From the NCBI GenBank assembly GCA_028292485.1, contig JAQGMG010000012.1:1-50692 (forward strand): 50,692 bases of DNA. Reading direction: 5' to 3'. Origin of the DNA: Rhodocyclales bacterium (GTDB lineage: Bacteria; Pseudomonadota; Gammaproteobacteria; Burkholderiales; Rhodocyclaceae). How positions within the stretch are numbered: position 1 is the stretch's first letter; every line of letters begins with the position of its first letter. The position numbers and the translations under genes are program-made. The notes beneath the pieces are model-generated. The model did not search any database, was not told the origin of the DNA, and saw nothing but the letters and a program-made list of their open reading frames with translations. This document shows positions 1 to 8,479 of this stretch, one piece after another.

Positions 1-427
1 CCTGCTTGACGCCAATGCCCTGTTCGAGAAATACGCCCATCTGGTAATACCCCGCAGGTACGTTAAGTCTTATCACCTTCTCTACGTACTCGACGGCAAT
101 TCGTTCATCAGCCTTTACGACGATGCCGTCCACGTACAAAGTCGAAAGCCAGATCAGTGCCTTGTAATGATTGCGCTCGGCGGCCTTTATGTAGAAGTCA
201 AAAATCTCTTTGTAATATTTTTCCTCATCCTTCTTTTGCAGGTTGCGCGCTGTGCGATACCACTGGTCCGCCTCCCGATCGAGGGGAGGGTTCACCTCTT
301 TGACGCAGGTAAAATCCAGGCTTTGCCAATCAATATTTTCCATTCCAGGAGTCCTATGTTCTGCTGATTTAGAACAGGCCATCAACGCTACCAAACAGAC
401 GGCAAACAAAAGCTTTAGGGCATACAT
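1..427 (-). CDS. DUF6396/Sel1-like lipoprotein, probable T6SS phospholipase immunity protein (partial)
   Basis: The reverse strand reads from ATG at 427 off the left edge, giving 142 codons. The N-terminus is a short signal peptide ending in the lipobox LMAC (Cys at about residue 18), so it should be a periplasm-facing lipoprotein. The mature part contains PPLDREAD..WYRTA, an alpha-helical Sel1/TPR-like stretch around AAERNHYKALIWLSTLY, and VEKVIRLNVPAGYYQMGVFLEQG, which I recognise as the DUF6396 type found beside T6SS phospholipase effectors. The ATG lies 2 bases after the TGA of the upstream phospholipase remnant, so the two were co-transcribed. By position and type it should bind and neutralise the Tle5-like phospholipase in the periplasm. 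The reading frame is open with no visible lesion, although the effector is broken. The C-terminus is outside the window. Confidence 0.72.
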   Translation of the reverse strand, partial: MYALKLLFAVCLVALMACSKSAEHRTPGMENIDWQSLDFTCVKEVNPPLDREADQWYRTARNLQKKDEEKYYKEIFDFYIKAAERNHYKALIWLSTLYVDGIVVKADERIAVEYVEKVIRLNVPAGYYQMGVFLEQGIGVKQ

Positions 428-429
428 GC

Positions 430-1582
430 TCAATCCAGCCTCATCATGGCGCTTTCGCCGTCAAAAAATTCGATTAGCGGCGCAGAAAGTTGCTCACCTT
501 TAGATTTGCTGCTGGAATTCATTGCAACTAGCTTCCCCCAATTTTTGAATTCAAGAGACATGTTCTCTCCAGGCGCTGCACCTGTATGCAACTTCCATAA
601 GTGTTCGCGCCACTGCCGGGTGACTTCGGGCGCAGGCATCGCAATGTTCAGCTCGGAGTCTACTTCCATGCTACGCACGTTGACGTTTGCCGAGCCGAGC
701 GTAAAGAACACGTCATCCACCAGCAAGAGCTTGGCATGCACATAGATGTTCTTGTAAACCGCATAAGCTTGCGCGGGGACCATCGCATATGCGGGAAAGC
801 CCATCGGCCCCGTGCCGCCTGTCTGGTAGGCCTGGGCCTCGGTGCTGCGGTAGCCGGATGCGCACAAGGTACAGACGACGACATTCATGCCGTCCAGATC
901 TGTCTTGCGCAGTGCGCGTTCTTCGGGTGATTCATCGCCGTGCTTCTTTTCCAGCGTGGGCATCAGCTCGGCCTTTCCCAAGGTCTTGAGCATGTCGAAA
1001 GTGCTGAGCTTGCCGCTGCCATCCGGCACGTTGGTGACGACGAAGACATACAGGTCTTTCTTCCACCCGCCCGTCTTGAGCTTGCGCCGCATGCTGCGCA
1101 GTTGCATGGCAAGTTCGGTATTGCGGAAATACTGATTCTCGAAGTAGACGTAGTTGCGCGCGTTGGCGAGCGCGAGCTTGTAACTCTCCAGGATGCTACG
1201 GTCATTCTCTTGCGGCTGCGTACGCGTGATCTGTGCGACGTGGCCAGTGCCATGCTTTGCCGCAGGCGCAGCGAAGACCGTCGGCTTGATAGCCAGACGG
1301 GCGCTGCCAATGGGTTGATCGCTACCGATCCAGGGCTGTGCTTTGGTCCAGGCCGTGCAGAAATTTTCGTTCAGATCCCACAGTACCGGCCCATAGACGC
1401 GGGAGGAAAGGTCTTGCCAGGGCAGAAAGCCGAGGCGAAGGTCCGAGTCATAGACATGGTCGTCAGTATCCCAATAGTCACGTAGCATATTGTGACCCAT
1501 GACAAATCCCACCGCTTGCTCGGCAATCTCGTAATCGACGAGTACCACCTTCTGGTGATGAGAGGGGAAATCCGACAAACTA
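430..1582 (-). pseudogene. Tle5-type phospholipase D effector, N-terminally truncated remnant
   Basis: The frame ending at 430 encodes the C-terminal two thirds of a phospholipase D superfamily T6SS effector. Both HxKxxxxD catalytic motifs are present: SHHQKVVLVD near 1557-1534 and YVHAKLLLVDD near 745-715. Between them are family landmarks such as MGHNMLRDYWDT, PWQDLSSRVYGP and FENQYFR. Upstream of SDFPSHHQK (about 1575) the homology stops abruptly, and the DNA becomes the N-terminal part of VgrG read in another frame. The first PLD half-domain entrance, any targeting region, the start codon and the RBS are therefore missing. An intact member would degrade phospholipids of a rival cell. Here it is most likely not translated, or only as part of an out-of-frame fusion. 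No slippery heptamer is visible at the joint, so programmed frameshifting is not supported. Confidence 0.8.
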
Positions 1583-2165
1583 AGCAGAAGCCGAGGCCTT
1601 CCTCGGCCAGCAGGCGTGTGACAAACGCATAGTCCGTTTCGCGGTACTGCACGCAGTAGCTGCGGGCAGGGGCGGATGCCATGAAGGATTCGACGCCTTC
1701 GGCCAGTTGCCAGTGGGCGCGTGGTGCAAAAACGGCGAAGACCGATTCGATGATCTGCAGGACGGTCTTCTCCTGGAACACCCTGCAATCGAACCGCCTG
1801 GTCATCTGCCACGACCATGGGACGACCCTGGCGCGGTAGCGGCACAGGGCGCCATTGGTGCCGAGGCGTTCGATCTGGCTGATGTAGCCGGTGCGGGCGA
1901 AGGCGCTGCCGTCGGCGAGGCGCGTGGTCAGGCGGACCTGGCGTCCGGTCAGGGATTGGAGCGCGATGTGGGCATTGGTCGAGAGCAGCAGCAGGTCGAA
2001 GTGGTAGAGGCTGGACAAGGCTTCTTCGCCGCAAAACGCTTCGATCTGCAGCGGGGTGGTCGCCTGGCTGATGCCGTCTATCTCGATGTCATACAGGCGC
2101 GTGGTGGAGTCGAGGCTGAGCAATTGTGCGAGGGCGGCAACGCTGGGGAGGGCGGGCAGGCTCAT
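1580..2165 (-). pseudogene. vgrG, N-terminal fragment (truncated T6SS spike protein)
   Basis: Starting at ATG 2165, about 195 residues match the gp27-like N-terminus of VgrG. Landmarks are TTRLYDIEIDG, EALSSLYHFDLLLLS, LTGRQVRLTTRLADG, RTGYISQIERLGTNG, YRARVVPWSW, RRFDCRVFQEKTVLQII, VQYRETDYAFVTRLLAEEGLGFCL. A complete VgrG has 600-900 residues with an OB-fold and needle region. Here the match ends at FCL (about 1582), after which the frame reads nonsense (VCRISPLITR) down to a stop at 1371. The DNA beyond the joint encodes the phospholipase D remnant in the -1 frame. The simplest reading is one deletion that removed the 3' part of vgrG and the 5' part of the adjacent effector gene. The fragment cannot form a spike. 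Confidence 0.82.
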
Positions 2166-2414
2166 GGAGACATGTGTCGATGCGAAGATTCGCGATTATC
2201 GCATTGCGTCTGCCATGCAGTGCCTACGCGGTGTTTGTCGATACCTGATTTTTCGACGAGCGGCCGATAATCATGCAAATGCCATTAGGCCATTTGACAT
2301 ATTTATCAAAAAATATTGCAGATCGTCGATTTTGGCAAATTCCATCAGCTCATTTGAAGCCTTCACGGCATCAATGCGGCCTTTTTCTCTGCGGACAAAG
2401 GCATCCTCCCTGCC

Positions 2415-4652
2415 CTACGCTTTCTGCGGTCTTTCCGTCTCGTTCTCGAGCCGTTCGCGGATCGCCGTTATCAGCGCTGACATCTGGAACGGTTTGATGA
2501 GGATGGTAAAGCCCTCGGCAGACGCCTTGCGCACTTCGGCGCTGTAACCGGTCATCAGGATGACGGGGAGCTCGGGGTAGTCGCACATCACCAGGCGCGC
2601 GAGCTCCAGGCCATTGAAATTGCCGGGCATCACCAGGTCGGTAAGCAGGAGATCGAACGCCTCGCCGCTGCCCAGCATCTGGGTGGCTTCGACAGCGCTG
2701 CGCACGAGGGTCACGGTGAAGCCGACTTCGCCGAGCAGCTGGGCCAGCCCGTCGCCCACCTCGATATTGTCTTCGACCACGAGCAGCCGGCCCTTGGCCG
2801 CATAGCTGGCGTCGAGCACGTCCGGCGTTGCCCGCTTGCTGATCTGCATGTGGGCGCGCGGCAGGTAGATGGTCATCGTCGTGCCTTCGCCGACGGTGCT
2901 CTTGAGCGTCACGGTGCCGCCCGATTGCGTGGCGAAACCGTAGACCTGGCTCAAGCCGAGGCCCGTGCCCTTGCCAACGTCCTTGGTGGTGAAGAAGGGT
3001 TCGAAGATGCGCTCGGCGATTTCCTCGGGCACGCCATGGCCCGTATCGGCAATAACGATGGCAACGAAATCGCCACGCAGATCGGCCTTGGTGCCGGCAC
3101 GCTCCACGGCGCCGACGTTGTGCGCGCGTACCGTGATCCGGCCGCCGTCCGGCATCGCATCGCGTGCGTTGATGGCGAGATTGAACAACGCCAGATCGAG
3201 CTGCGAGGGATCGACCTCGATCAGCCATGTATCCGCTTCCGTTTCGCAATCCAGCTGGATGTGAGCGCCGAGAGAATGATGTATGAGTTCGCAGATCGAC
3301 GGCATGCGTTGCTCGATATCCACGGCCTCGGGGCGTAAGGCCTGCTGCCGGGAAAACGCCAGCAACTGGCGCGTCAGGCTTTCGCCGCTCAGGCGCGCGC
3401 GATCGATTGCGGCGAGCTGACTGTCGATGCCGGCGCCCGGCAACTTCAGACGAATGATGTGAACATTGCTGCTGACGATCTGCAGCATATTGTTGAAGTC
3501 ATGTGCGACGCCCCCCGTCATCTGGCCGATGGCATCCATTTTCTGCGCGCGCATCAGCGCTTCTTCGGCGCTGATACGTCGCGTCATCTCGTCGCGCAAT
3601 TGCGCTATGGCAGCATGCTCGCGACCAACCTTGCGCAACGCCGTCCACGACAGCAATACCAGTGCGATAGTGGCTGGCAGCACGAAACCTGCCGCCACAG
3701 CCATGCGTGAAATCCAGCGGTCCATCACCGTGCTGCGCAGCGAGCCCACGGCAATGTAGACGGGGTATTGGCCAACTTTGCGCACGGCGACAAGCCGTTG
3801 CACGCCATCCAGTTCGGCGCTGGCCGTATTGCGTAATGGGTCGCTCTGGCGGATTGCCTGCATGGTTGCGCTGGCCCGCGAATAGGTTCCGACACTGGCC
3901 GTCGGTGTGGGGAAACTGACCAGCGCCGTACCATCTTCGCGAATGAGCGCGATGGCAAGATCAGTGTCCGCTCTGGCAATGGAGCGATAAAAATCGGTGA
4001 AGTAGCTTTCGGCGAGGCCGACGCTGATCACGCCGAGAAAATGCCCGTCGGGCGATTGCCTGCGGCGGCTCAGGCTGAAGAAGTTGAGGCCACTGACGGC
4101 GCCACGCAGGACGCCCGACAAAACCACCGGAATGGGGCTTCGTTTCTGCGTTTTGAAAAATTCGCGATTCGCGACACTGGTGCCGATGGGCACCGGGTAA
4201 TAGCGGTCCGAGGCAATGCCCATACCGTCTTCGTCGCAAACCCAGACGGATTGCAACTGTGCAATGCCGGTGGAAATGTCAGCAAGTTTTTCGTGGAGTC
4301 GCCACTCGTTCGAACGCGCGAGGAGCGTCGTGTCGATACTGACGACATCATCGATACGCCCGGCAACGGCGGCGGCCGTCTCGAGCACCTTGAGCGCGTG
4401 CTCCTGAACGATGCGCGCATCGCGCTCGATGCGCACCTCTGCCGCCCTGCTTTCCTCCACGTATGCATGGACCGCGACAATCAGCAGCAGCACGAGCGGC
4501 ACCACGACGGATGCGCGCATTACCGCCCTGAGCCAGCGCAGACTGCTCTCTTCGGTCCCCGCCGACCTGAACAGGAGGCGGTTCAGCGAAGCTTTCAGAA
4601 TCTCTTTGAATCCGGCAACAATTTCGAATTTCCCTGTGTAGTTGTTTGGCAT
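2415..4652 (-). CDS. Hybrid sensor histidine kinase with periplasmic sensor and C-terminal receiver
   Basis: A 745-residue membrane kinase. TM1 lies near residues 49-64 ([16 protein letters not shown]), followed by a ~240-residue extracytoplasmic sensor that looks like a double-Cache fold. TM2 is near 311-332. The dimerisation helix has the H-box [11 protein letters not shown] (His about 381). The ATPase domain has [23 protein letters not shown] and GKGTGLGLS. The receiver domain from about 620 has VVEDN, phospho-acceptor D in [10 protein letters not shown] (about 668), MTGY and IKPF. The frame is open further upstream to 4829, but that part overlaps the previous kinase gene out of frame, so I chose ATG 4652 (MPNNYTG), 28 bases after that gene's stop. 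No strong SD is visible. It probably forms an operon with the kinase upstream. No DNA-binding response regulator is in view, so its output is unknown. Confidence 0.85.
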   Translation of the reverse strand: MPNNYTGKFEIVAGFKEILKASLNRLLFRSAGTEESSLRWLRAVMRASVVVPLVLLLIVAVHAYVEESRAAEVRIERDARIVQEHALKVLETAAAVAGRIDDVVSIDTTLLARSNEWRLHEKLADISTGIAQLQSVWVCDEDGMGIASDRYYPVPIGTSVANREFFKTQKRSPIPVVLSGVLRGAVSGLNFFSLSRRRQSPDGHFLGVISVGLAESYFTDFYRSIARADTDLAIALIREDGTALVSFPTPTASVGTYSRASATMQAIRQSDPLRNTASAELDGVQRLVAVRKVGQYPVYIAVGSLRSTVMDRWISRMAVAAGFVLPATIALVLLSWTALRKVGREHAAIAQLRDEMTRRISAEEALMRAQKMDAIGQMTGGVAHDFNNMLQIVSSNVHIIRLKLPGAGIDSQLAAIDRARLSGESLTRQLLAFSRQQALRPEAVDIEQRMPSICELIHHSLGAHIQLDCETEADTWLIEVDPSQLDLALFNLAINARDAMPDGGRITVRAHNVGAVERAGTKADLRGDFVAIVIADTGHGVPEEIAERIFEPFFTTKDVGKGTGLGLSQVYGFATQSGGTVTLKSTVGEGTTMTIYLPRAHMQISKRATPDVLDASYAAKGRLLVVEDNIEVGDGLAQLLGEVGFTVTLVRSAVEATQMLGSGEAFDLLLTDLVMPGNFNGLELARLVMCDYPELPVILMTGYSAEVRKASAEGFTILIKPFQMSALITAIRERLENETERPQKA

Positions 4653-4680
4653 ATCGAAAAGTTGCGGTATCAATCCTGTT

Positions 4681-6738
4681 TTACGGTACTTCGGCGTCGG
4701 ATACCTGTCGCGAACCAACGACCGGTGCCAGCAAGTTGATGAGGGTGTCTGGCGCAATCGGCTTGACCAGGTGATGGTCGAAGCCGGCTTCGCGCGAACG
4801 CCTTCGGTCGTCATCCCGACCATATCCACTCAGCGCGATCAGGGTTACCGCGTCGCCACCGGGAAGGGCTCTGATCTGCTCTGCCGCACCGTAGCCGTCA
4901 AGCCGCGGCAGGCCGATATCGAGCAAGATGGCTTGTGGCCGGAAATCGGAAAATGCCTCCACCGCCTCTATGCCATCGTGACAGACACGCACTTCGCTGC
5001 CGAGGATATTCAGCAACACGGCCATGCTTTCAGCCGCGTCGTGATTGTCGTCCACCACGAGTACGCGCAAGGACAATGGACCGGATTCATCCGGATTCTG
5101 CTTTGTATTCACTTCTGGCCCCACTGGAACTGTGCTGCTGTATTGAGAATAAGAAAGAGACAGGGGCAACTCCACCATGAAAGTCGTCCCCGGATCCTCC
5201 GTTCGTGCTACCCGAACACTGCCACCATGCATCTGTACGATTCTTTGCACCAGTGTCAGGCCGATGCCAAGCCCCCCTTGTGATCGTGAAAGACCGGTAT
5301 CCAGCTGCGTGAACAACTGGAATATCTTGTCTTCCATACCTCGCGGGATGCCCATTCCGGTATCGCTCACCGCAATGACCACACGGTCAGGATTGCGCTC
5401 CACCATCAATGCCACCTCGCCACCGGGGTCGGTGAACTTTGCGGCATTATTAAGCAGATTTGCGAACAATTGTGCCAGACGCGTCGGATCTGCGTGCACA
5501 GGCATCGGCCCGGACGGAATTTCCTCGACAAGCCGATGCGATTTGGCCTCGATGAGCGGCCGGCTGATCTCCAGCGCATCACGCAGGATGGGTGCAAGGT
5601 CCGTATAAACCTTGCGCATTTCCAGTTGATTGTGAGTAATACGCGAGATCTGCAGCAGATCGTCGACCAGGCGCGCCATATTGGCCACCTGGCGCTGCAG
5701 TATGTCGCAGGCATTTTTCACGGCAGCCTTGTCACCCATGCGCACGATGTCGATCGCCGAACGAATGGGCGCCAGCGGATTGCGTAACTCATGTGCCAGC
5801 AGCGCCAGGAATTCGTCCTTGAGGCGGTCGGCCTCGCGCAGCTCGCTCAGCAAACGCTGCATTTCACGATCTGCGCGTCGGCGCGCAGATACGTCACGAA
5901 ATACCAGCACCACACCCGCTACATGACCATCCGTGCCGAACATCGGTGCGGCACTGCTTTCGACCGGGTATTCCACGCCGCTCTTGTCCACCAGCAAAGT
6001 ATCCTGCTCATGTCTGACTACCTCTGCGGTGCTGATGACCTTGCTGACGGGGTTTTCAACGGGCAGACGTGTCTTCTCGTCCAGCAGCGTGAAGACCGCC
6101 TTGATGTACTGCCCCTCGACGCGCTCGCTCCAGCCGGTCAGCCGCTCTGCCACCGGATTCATGGATATGATGCGTTCATGTTCGTCGATCAGGATGGCCG
6201 CGTCGCCGATACTGGCAAGCGTGGTTTTCAGCCAGGTGCGCAGTACGCCGATATCCTTTTCAGAGGCCGCACGATGTTCGATCTCGGCCAACAGGAATTC
6301 CTCGGTCTGCCGGCCTTGCAGCACTTGCGTCTCGCGCAAGGCCAGCGCGCGATGCATGGCGCCATAGCTGAAGCATATCGCCATGCCCAGCGCGGCAAGA
6401 ATGGCCGCAGATATGGCTTCTGCCACCCATGAAGACTGCACAGAGGCGCCAGCCCAGAACAGCACGAGATTGGCCAGCAAGGTCAGCGCCAGGCACAACA
6501 GCCCAGCCCTTCGCCCGCCGAAATGCGCGCAGGCAATGACGGCGCCAAGATAGAACAGAAAATTGGCGTGCTCCGCCACAGGCTCGGCAAATCCGGGGCC
6601 GGAAAATTCATATCTCAACGCAATCGACAATGCAATCGCGATACTCGCGGCAATGATTGCCAACACACAATCACCGGTCGGTGATAGAGATTTGCCTGAC
6701 TTCATTGAAAGCATCCGATCACTCGAGAATTTATTCAT
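4681..6738 (-). CDS. PAS-containing hybrid histidine kinase with N-terminal membrane sensor
   Basis: A 685-residue protein. Four hydrophobic segments in the first ~130 residues (CVLAIIAASIAIALSIAL, ANFLFYLGAVIACAHF, GLLCLALTLLANLVLFW, AISAAILAALGMAICFSYG) suggest a DUF4118-like membrane module. A coiled linker is followed by a PAS domain (about 170-285: GDAAILIDEHERIISMNP). The H-box is LLAHELRNPLAPIRS (His about 315). The ATPase domain has NLLNNAAKFTDPGG, DTGMGIP and GGLGIGLTLV. The receiver domain has VVDDNHDAAES, acceptor D in ILLDIGLP (about 605), LSGYG and VKPI. I chose ATG 6738; a TTG directly before it is in frame. A 15-base direct repeat (see 6752-6778) lies in its leader. It ends 28 bases before the next hybrid kinase. 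The two kinases may form a phosphorelay pair; this is inference. Confidence 0.87.
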   Translation of the reverse strand: MNKFSSDRMLSMKSGKSLSPTGDCVLAIIAASIAIALSIALRYEFSGPGFAEPVAEHANFLFYLGAVIACAHFGGRRAGLLCLALTLLANLVLFWAGASVQSSWVAEAISAAILAALGMAICFSYGAMHRALALRETQVLQGRQTEEFLLAEIEHRAASEKDIGVLRTWLKTTLASIGDAAILIDEHERIISMNPVAERLTGWSERVEGQYIKAVFTLLDEKTRLPVENPVSKVISTAEVVRHEQDTLLVDKSGVEYPVESSAAPMFGTDGHVAGVVLVFRDVSARRRADREMQRLLSELREADRLKDEFLALLAHELRNPLAPIRSAIDIVRMGDKAAVKNACDILQRQVANMARLVDDLLQISRITHNQLEMRKVYTDLAPILRDALEISRPLIEAKSHRLVEEIPSGPMPVHADPTRLAQLFANLLNNAAKFTDPGGEVALMVERNPDRVVIAVSDTGMGIPRGMEDKIFQLFTQLDTGLSRSQGGLGIGLTLVQRIVQMHGGSVRVARTEDPGTTFMVELPLSLSYSQYSSTVPVGPEVNTKQNPDESGPLSLRVLVVDDNHDAAESMAVLLNILGSEVRVCHDGIEAVEAFSDFRPQAILLDIGLPRLDGYGAAEQIRALPGGDAVTLIALSGYGRDDDRRRSREAGFDHHLVKPIAPDTLINLLAPVVGSRQVSDAEVP

Positions 6739-6751
6739 CAATTCGCCGGAG

Positions 6752-6778
6752 ATTCAAATGACAGAAATTCAAATGACA
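6752..6778. repeat. Tandem 15-base repeat in the leader of the PAS hybrid kinase
   Basis: ATTCAAATGACA occurs at 6752-6763 and again at 6767-6778, a period of 15 bases. It is 14-40 bases before the kinase ATG on the minus strand. It could be a regulator site or a local duplication; nothing decides between them. Confidence 0.6.
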
Positions 6779-7151
6779 TTAAGGTACGACTGAATGGCGT
6801 TACGCGCAGGCCTGTCAGGTCAGTTGCCCATCGAGCCATGCCCCACACGCGGCTTCAATGGACGGGGTGTGACTTATGCAATAACTGTTCCGGCTTGTCG
6901 GAAATGAACGAAACATCCCTCGCCCGGCGCAGGACGCCGTCGTAGGCTACTATCGGGGCGCTTCTTCAAACCATTGCGGCATGGGCCTCGTAGCGGCAAT
7001 TCGTCATAAATCGCCGGAAGAAACCGACAGCTCGCAGGGCGGTGCGGGCGGCCATGAAGACGGCGGATATTTGACATTTTCTGTATTTTTTACAAATCCC
7101 TGACACAGCATTTACATGCTGCGCCAGCCACCGTTTGCTCGGGATCAATAG
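6779..7151. other. Intergenic stretch without a supported gene
   Basis: I see no convincing coding sequence between the kinase leader and the csbD-like gene; short open frames here lack RBS and codon structure. Two things stand out. A TTGACA at 7071-7076 is followed by AT-rich sequence (TACAAAT around 7091-7097, spacing only 14), and a small perfect hairpin CAGCAT-TTAC-ATGCTG lies at 7107-7122. Together with the terminator at 7152-7188 this could be a small RNA on the plus strand, but the promoter match is poor. Confidence 0.3.
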
Positions 7152-7188
7152 CAAAACAGGCAATCGCAAGATGCGATTGCCCGTTTTG
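7152..7188 (-). terminator. Long hairpin terminator after the csbD-like gene
   Basis: CAAAACAGGCAATCGCA (7152-7168), loop AGA, and TGCGATTGCCCGTTTTG (7172-7188) form a 17-base-pair stem with one mismatch. It lies 25 bases beyond the stop of the csbD-like gene. Stretches of T and A flank both sides, so it may work in both directions. Confidence 0.75.
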
Positions 7189-7212
7189 TTGGCAGGTATG
7201 GAATTCAGCGAA

Positions 7213-7398
7213 TCAGCGGCCTTTGAGCGAATCCTTCAGGCTTTCCTTGGCATCGCCATATGTTTTCTGCACGCCGCCTTCAACCTGTTTTTCAAGACCC
7301 TTGTTTTCCTGCCGGCTGCTGCCAATAGCTTTTCCGATCGACTCCTGTGCCTTACCGGCGTTTTCCTTGATACTGCCTTTGGCTTGATCCTTATTCAT
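7213..7398 (-). CDS. CsbD-family stress protein
   Basis: A 61-residue hydrophilic helical protein: MNKDQAKGSIKENAGKAQ, then KAIGSSRQENKG, ending DAKESLKDSLKGR. The pattern KGxxKExxGKxxxxxGxxxG is that of the CsbD family, small cytosolic proteins induced by general stress in many bacteria, with no known enzymatic activity. An upstream ATG at 7431 is in frame, but GGAGG sits 5-6 bases before ATG 7398, which decides the start. It follows the TolA-like gene on the same strand with about 48 bases between them, so the two are likely co-transcribed. A strong hairpin terminator follows at 7152-7188. Confidence 0.85.
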   Translation of the reverse strand: MNKDQAKGSIKENAGKAQESIGKAIGSSRQENKGLEKQVEGGVQKTYGDAKESLKDSLKGR

Positions 7399-7446
7399 GA
7401 TTTCCTCCAGTTCCATTGATCGATTTGTCATACAGACTTTAATGTT

Positions 7447-7986
7447 TCACTTGCCGTAATTGAGCTTCGCCTCGGCCACGCATTTGTCCTTGGCTGCACC
7501 TGCCAACGCACCGCACTTTTCCCTGGCGACCGCATACTCGGCATCGTTCTTCACTTCAGCCGACTTTCCCTTACTGTCGTAAACCGCCTTGTTGGTCTTG
7601 GCATCCGTCATCGCCGAGACCTTGCTGGCCTTGGCTTCCTTGACACAGACATCCTTGTCGTTGCCCTTCAGTGCGTCGCATTTTTCACGCGCGACCTTGT
7701 AATCGATCTCTGCATACTCCTCCTGCATGCGACGCGAAGCCTTCGCCGACGGATCTTTATCGGCCTTCAACTTGGCTTCCGCTTTCGCTTCATGGGCCTT
7801 GGCTTCAACCTTGCAGACATCGCGCGGATTGCCACTCAATGAACCGCATTTCTCCATGTCCATGTTGTATTCCGCTTTGATCTTGTCGCGTTCCGCCTTC
7901 TCAGCGGAAGCGGCCGTTGCATCGAGCGCCGCAGCAGCGAGGTAACCGCTCACTACAGCTTTGATCAATATCGAGTTCGGGTTCAT
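7447..7986 (-). CDS. Secreted Cys-repeat protein, 'TolA-like' hypothetical of Burkholderiales
   Basis: A 179-residue protein with an N-terminal hydrophobic segment (ILIKAVVSGYLAAAALDATAASA), probably a signal peptide. The rest is Lys/Ala/Glu-rich and helical. It has three repeats of the form YxxAREKCxxLxGxxxDxCVxEAK, each with two Cys separated by ten residues (CGSLSGNPRDVC, CDALKGNDKDVC, CGALAGAAKDKC). Each pair could form an intra-repeat disulfide in the periplasm. Similar proteins are common in Burkholderiales and are often labelled TolA-like because of the Ala/Lys-rich helices, but there is no evidence of a Tol function. The start at 7986 is supported by AAGGGA 8-10 bases upstream; an in-frame ATG at 8031 lacks one. 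The csbD-like gene follows on the same strand, which suggests a role in envelope stress (inference). Confidence 0.72.
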   Translation of the reverse strand: MNPNSILIKAVVSGYLAAAALDATAASAEKAERDKIKAEYNMDMEKCGSLSGNPRDVCKVEAKAHEAKAEAKLKADKDPSAKASRRMQEEYAEIDYKVAREKCDALKGNDKDVCVKEAKASKVSAMTDAKTNKAVYDSKGKSAEVKNDAEYAVAREKCGALAGAAKDKCVAEAKLNYGK

Positions 7987-8479
7987 GTTGTGTTGTCCCT
8001 TGGCTTGATGAACAGAGAAAGGCTGTATCACTCACCGGCCTTCACTTGTTAGCCGCAATCGTCATGCCTGCCTGTACCGCCACTGCACTTCGCCCTGCAC
8101 TCCTACTTTCTACGATAGGGTCCAGGAGCGAGTGCAAGAGCAACGGTGTAAGAATTACCGATTCAGGTATGTGCGGCTCTCTGGTGACAACAACCAGTCA
8201 GGTCGAACGAGCCCCGGCTTGCTATCCAGATTTCCTGACCGAGCACGATATATGTCCATGGCATTGCTTCCGCCTTGAATGGTAAATATCCGCCATAGCA
8301 TGCGCAGGAGCCAGTGAGGGCCGAGGTTCGGTTGCCAGGAATGGCAGTTGAAAGATTTCTTCCGGAGGGATGAATGCCCCGCCACCACTGCGTGCCGGAG
8401 GTGCGGAACGCTAATTGCTGTAGCTCGGTTGCCTCGCGATTGCGTGGGCGCAATTCAATGCCATGCGGCTGGAGAAATC
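7987..8479. other. Divergent intergenic region, no supported gene
   Basis: This 493-base stretch separates the minus-strand TolA-like gene from the plus-strand OmpA-family gene, so it should hold both promoters. A frame opening at 8348 runs into the OmpA gene but has no signal-peptide logic and no good RBS. I see no clear -35/-10 pair, repeat or RNA structure. Confidence 0.4.

Noticed and set aside
1575-1590. Programmed frameshift joining VgrG and phospholipase parts
   Set aside because: No X-XXY-YYZ slippery heptamer or downstream structure is apparent, and large parts of both proteins are missing, so deletion explains it better.
4653-4829. Upstream extension of the second hybrid kinase to an ATG at 4829
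   Set aside because: It overlaps the end of the previous kinase in another frame and gives residues with no domain match; ATG 4652 gives a normal N-terminus.
8348-8479. N-terminal extension of the OmpA-family protein
   Set aside because: GGAGA directly before ATG 8480, and the distance to the signal peptide, favour the later start.
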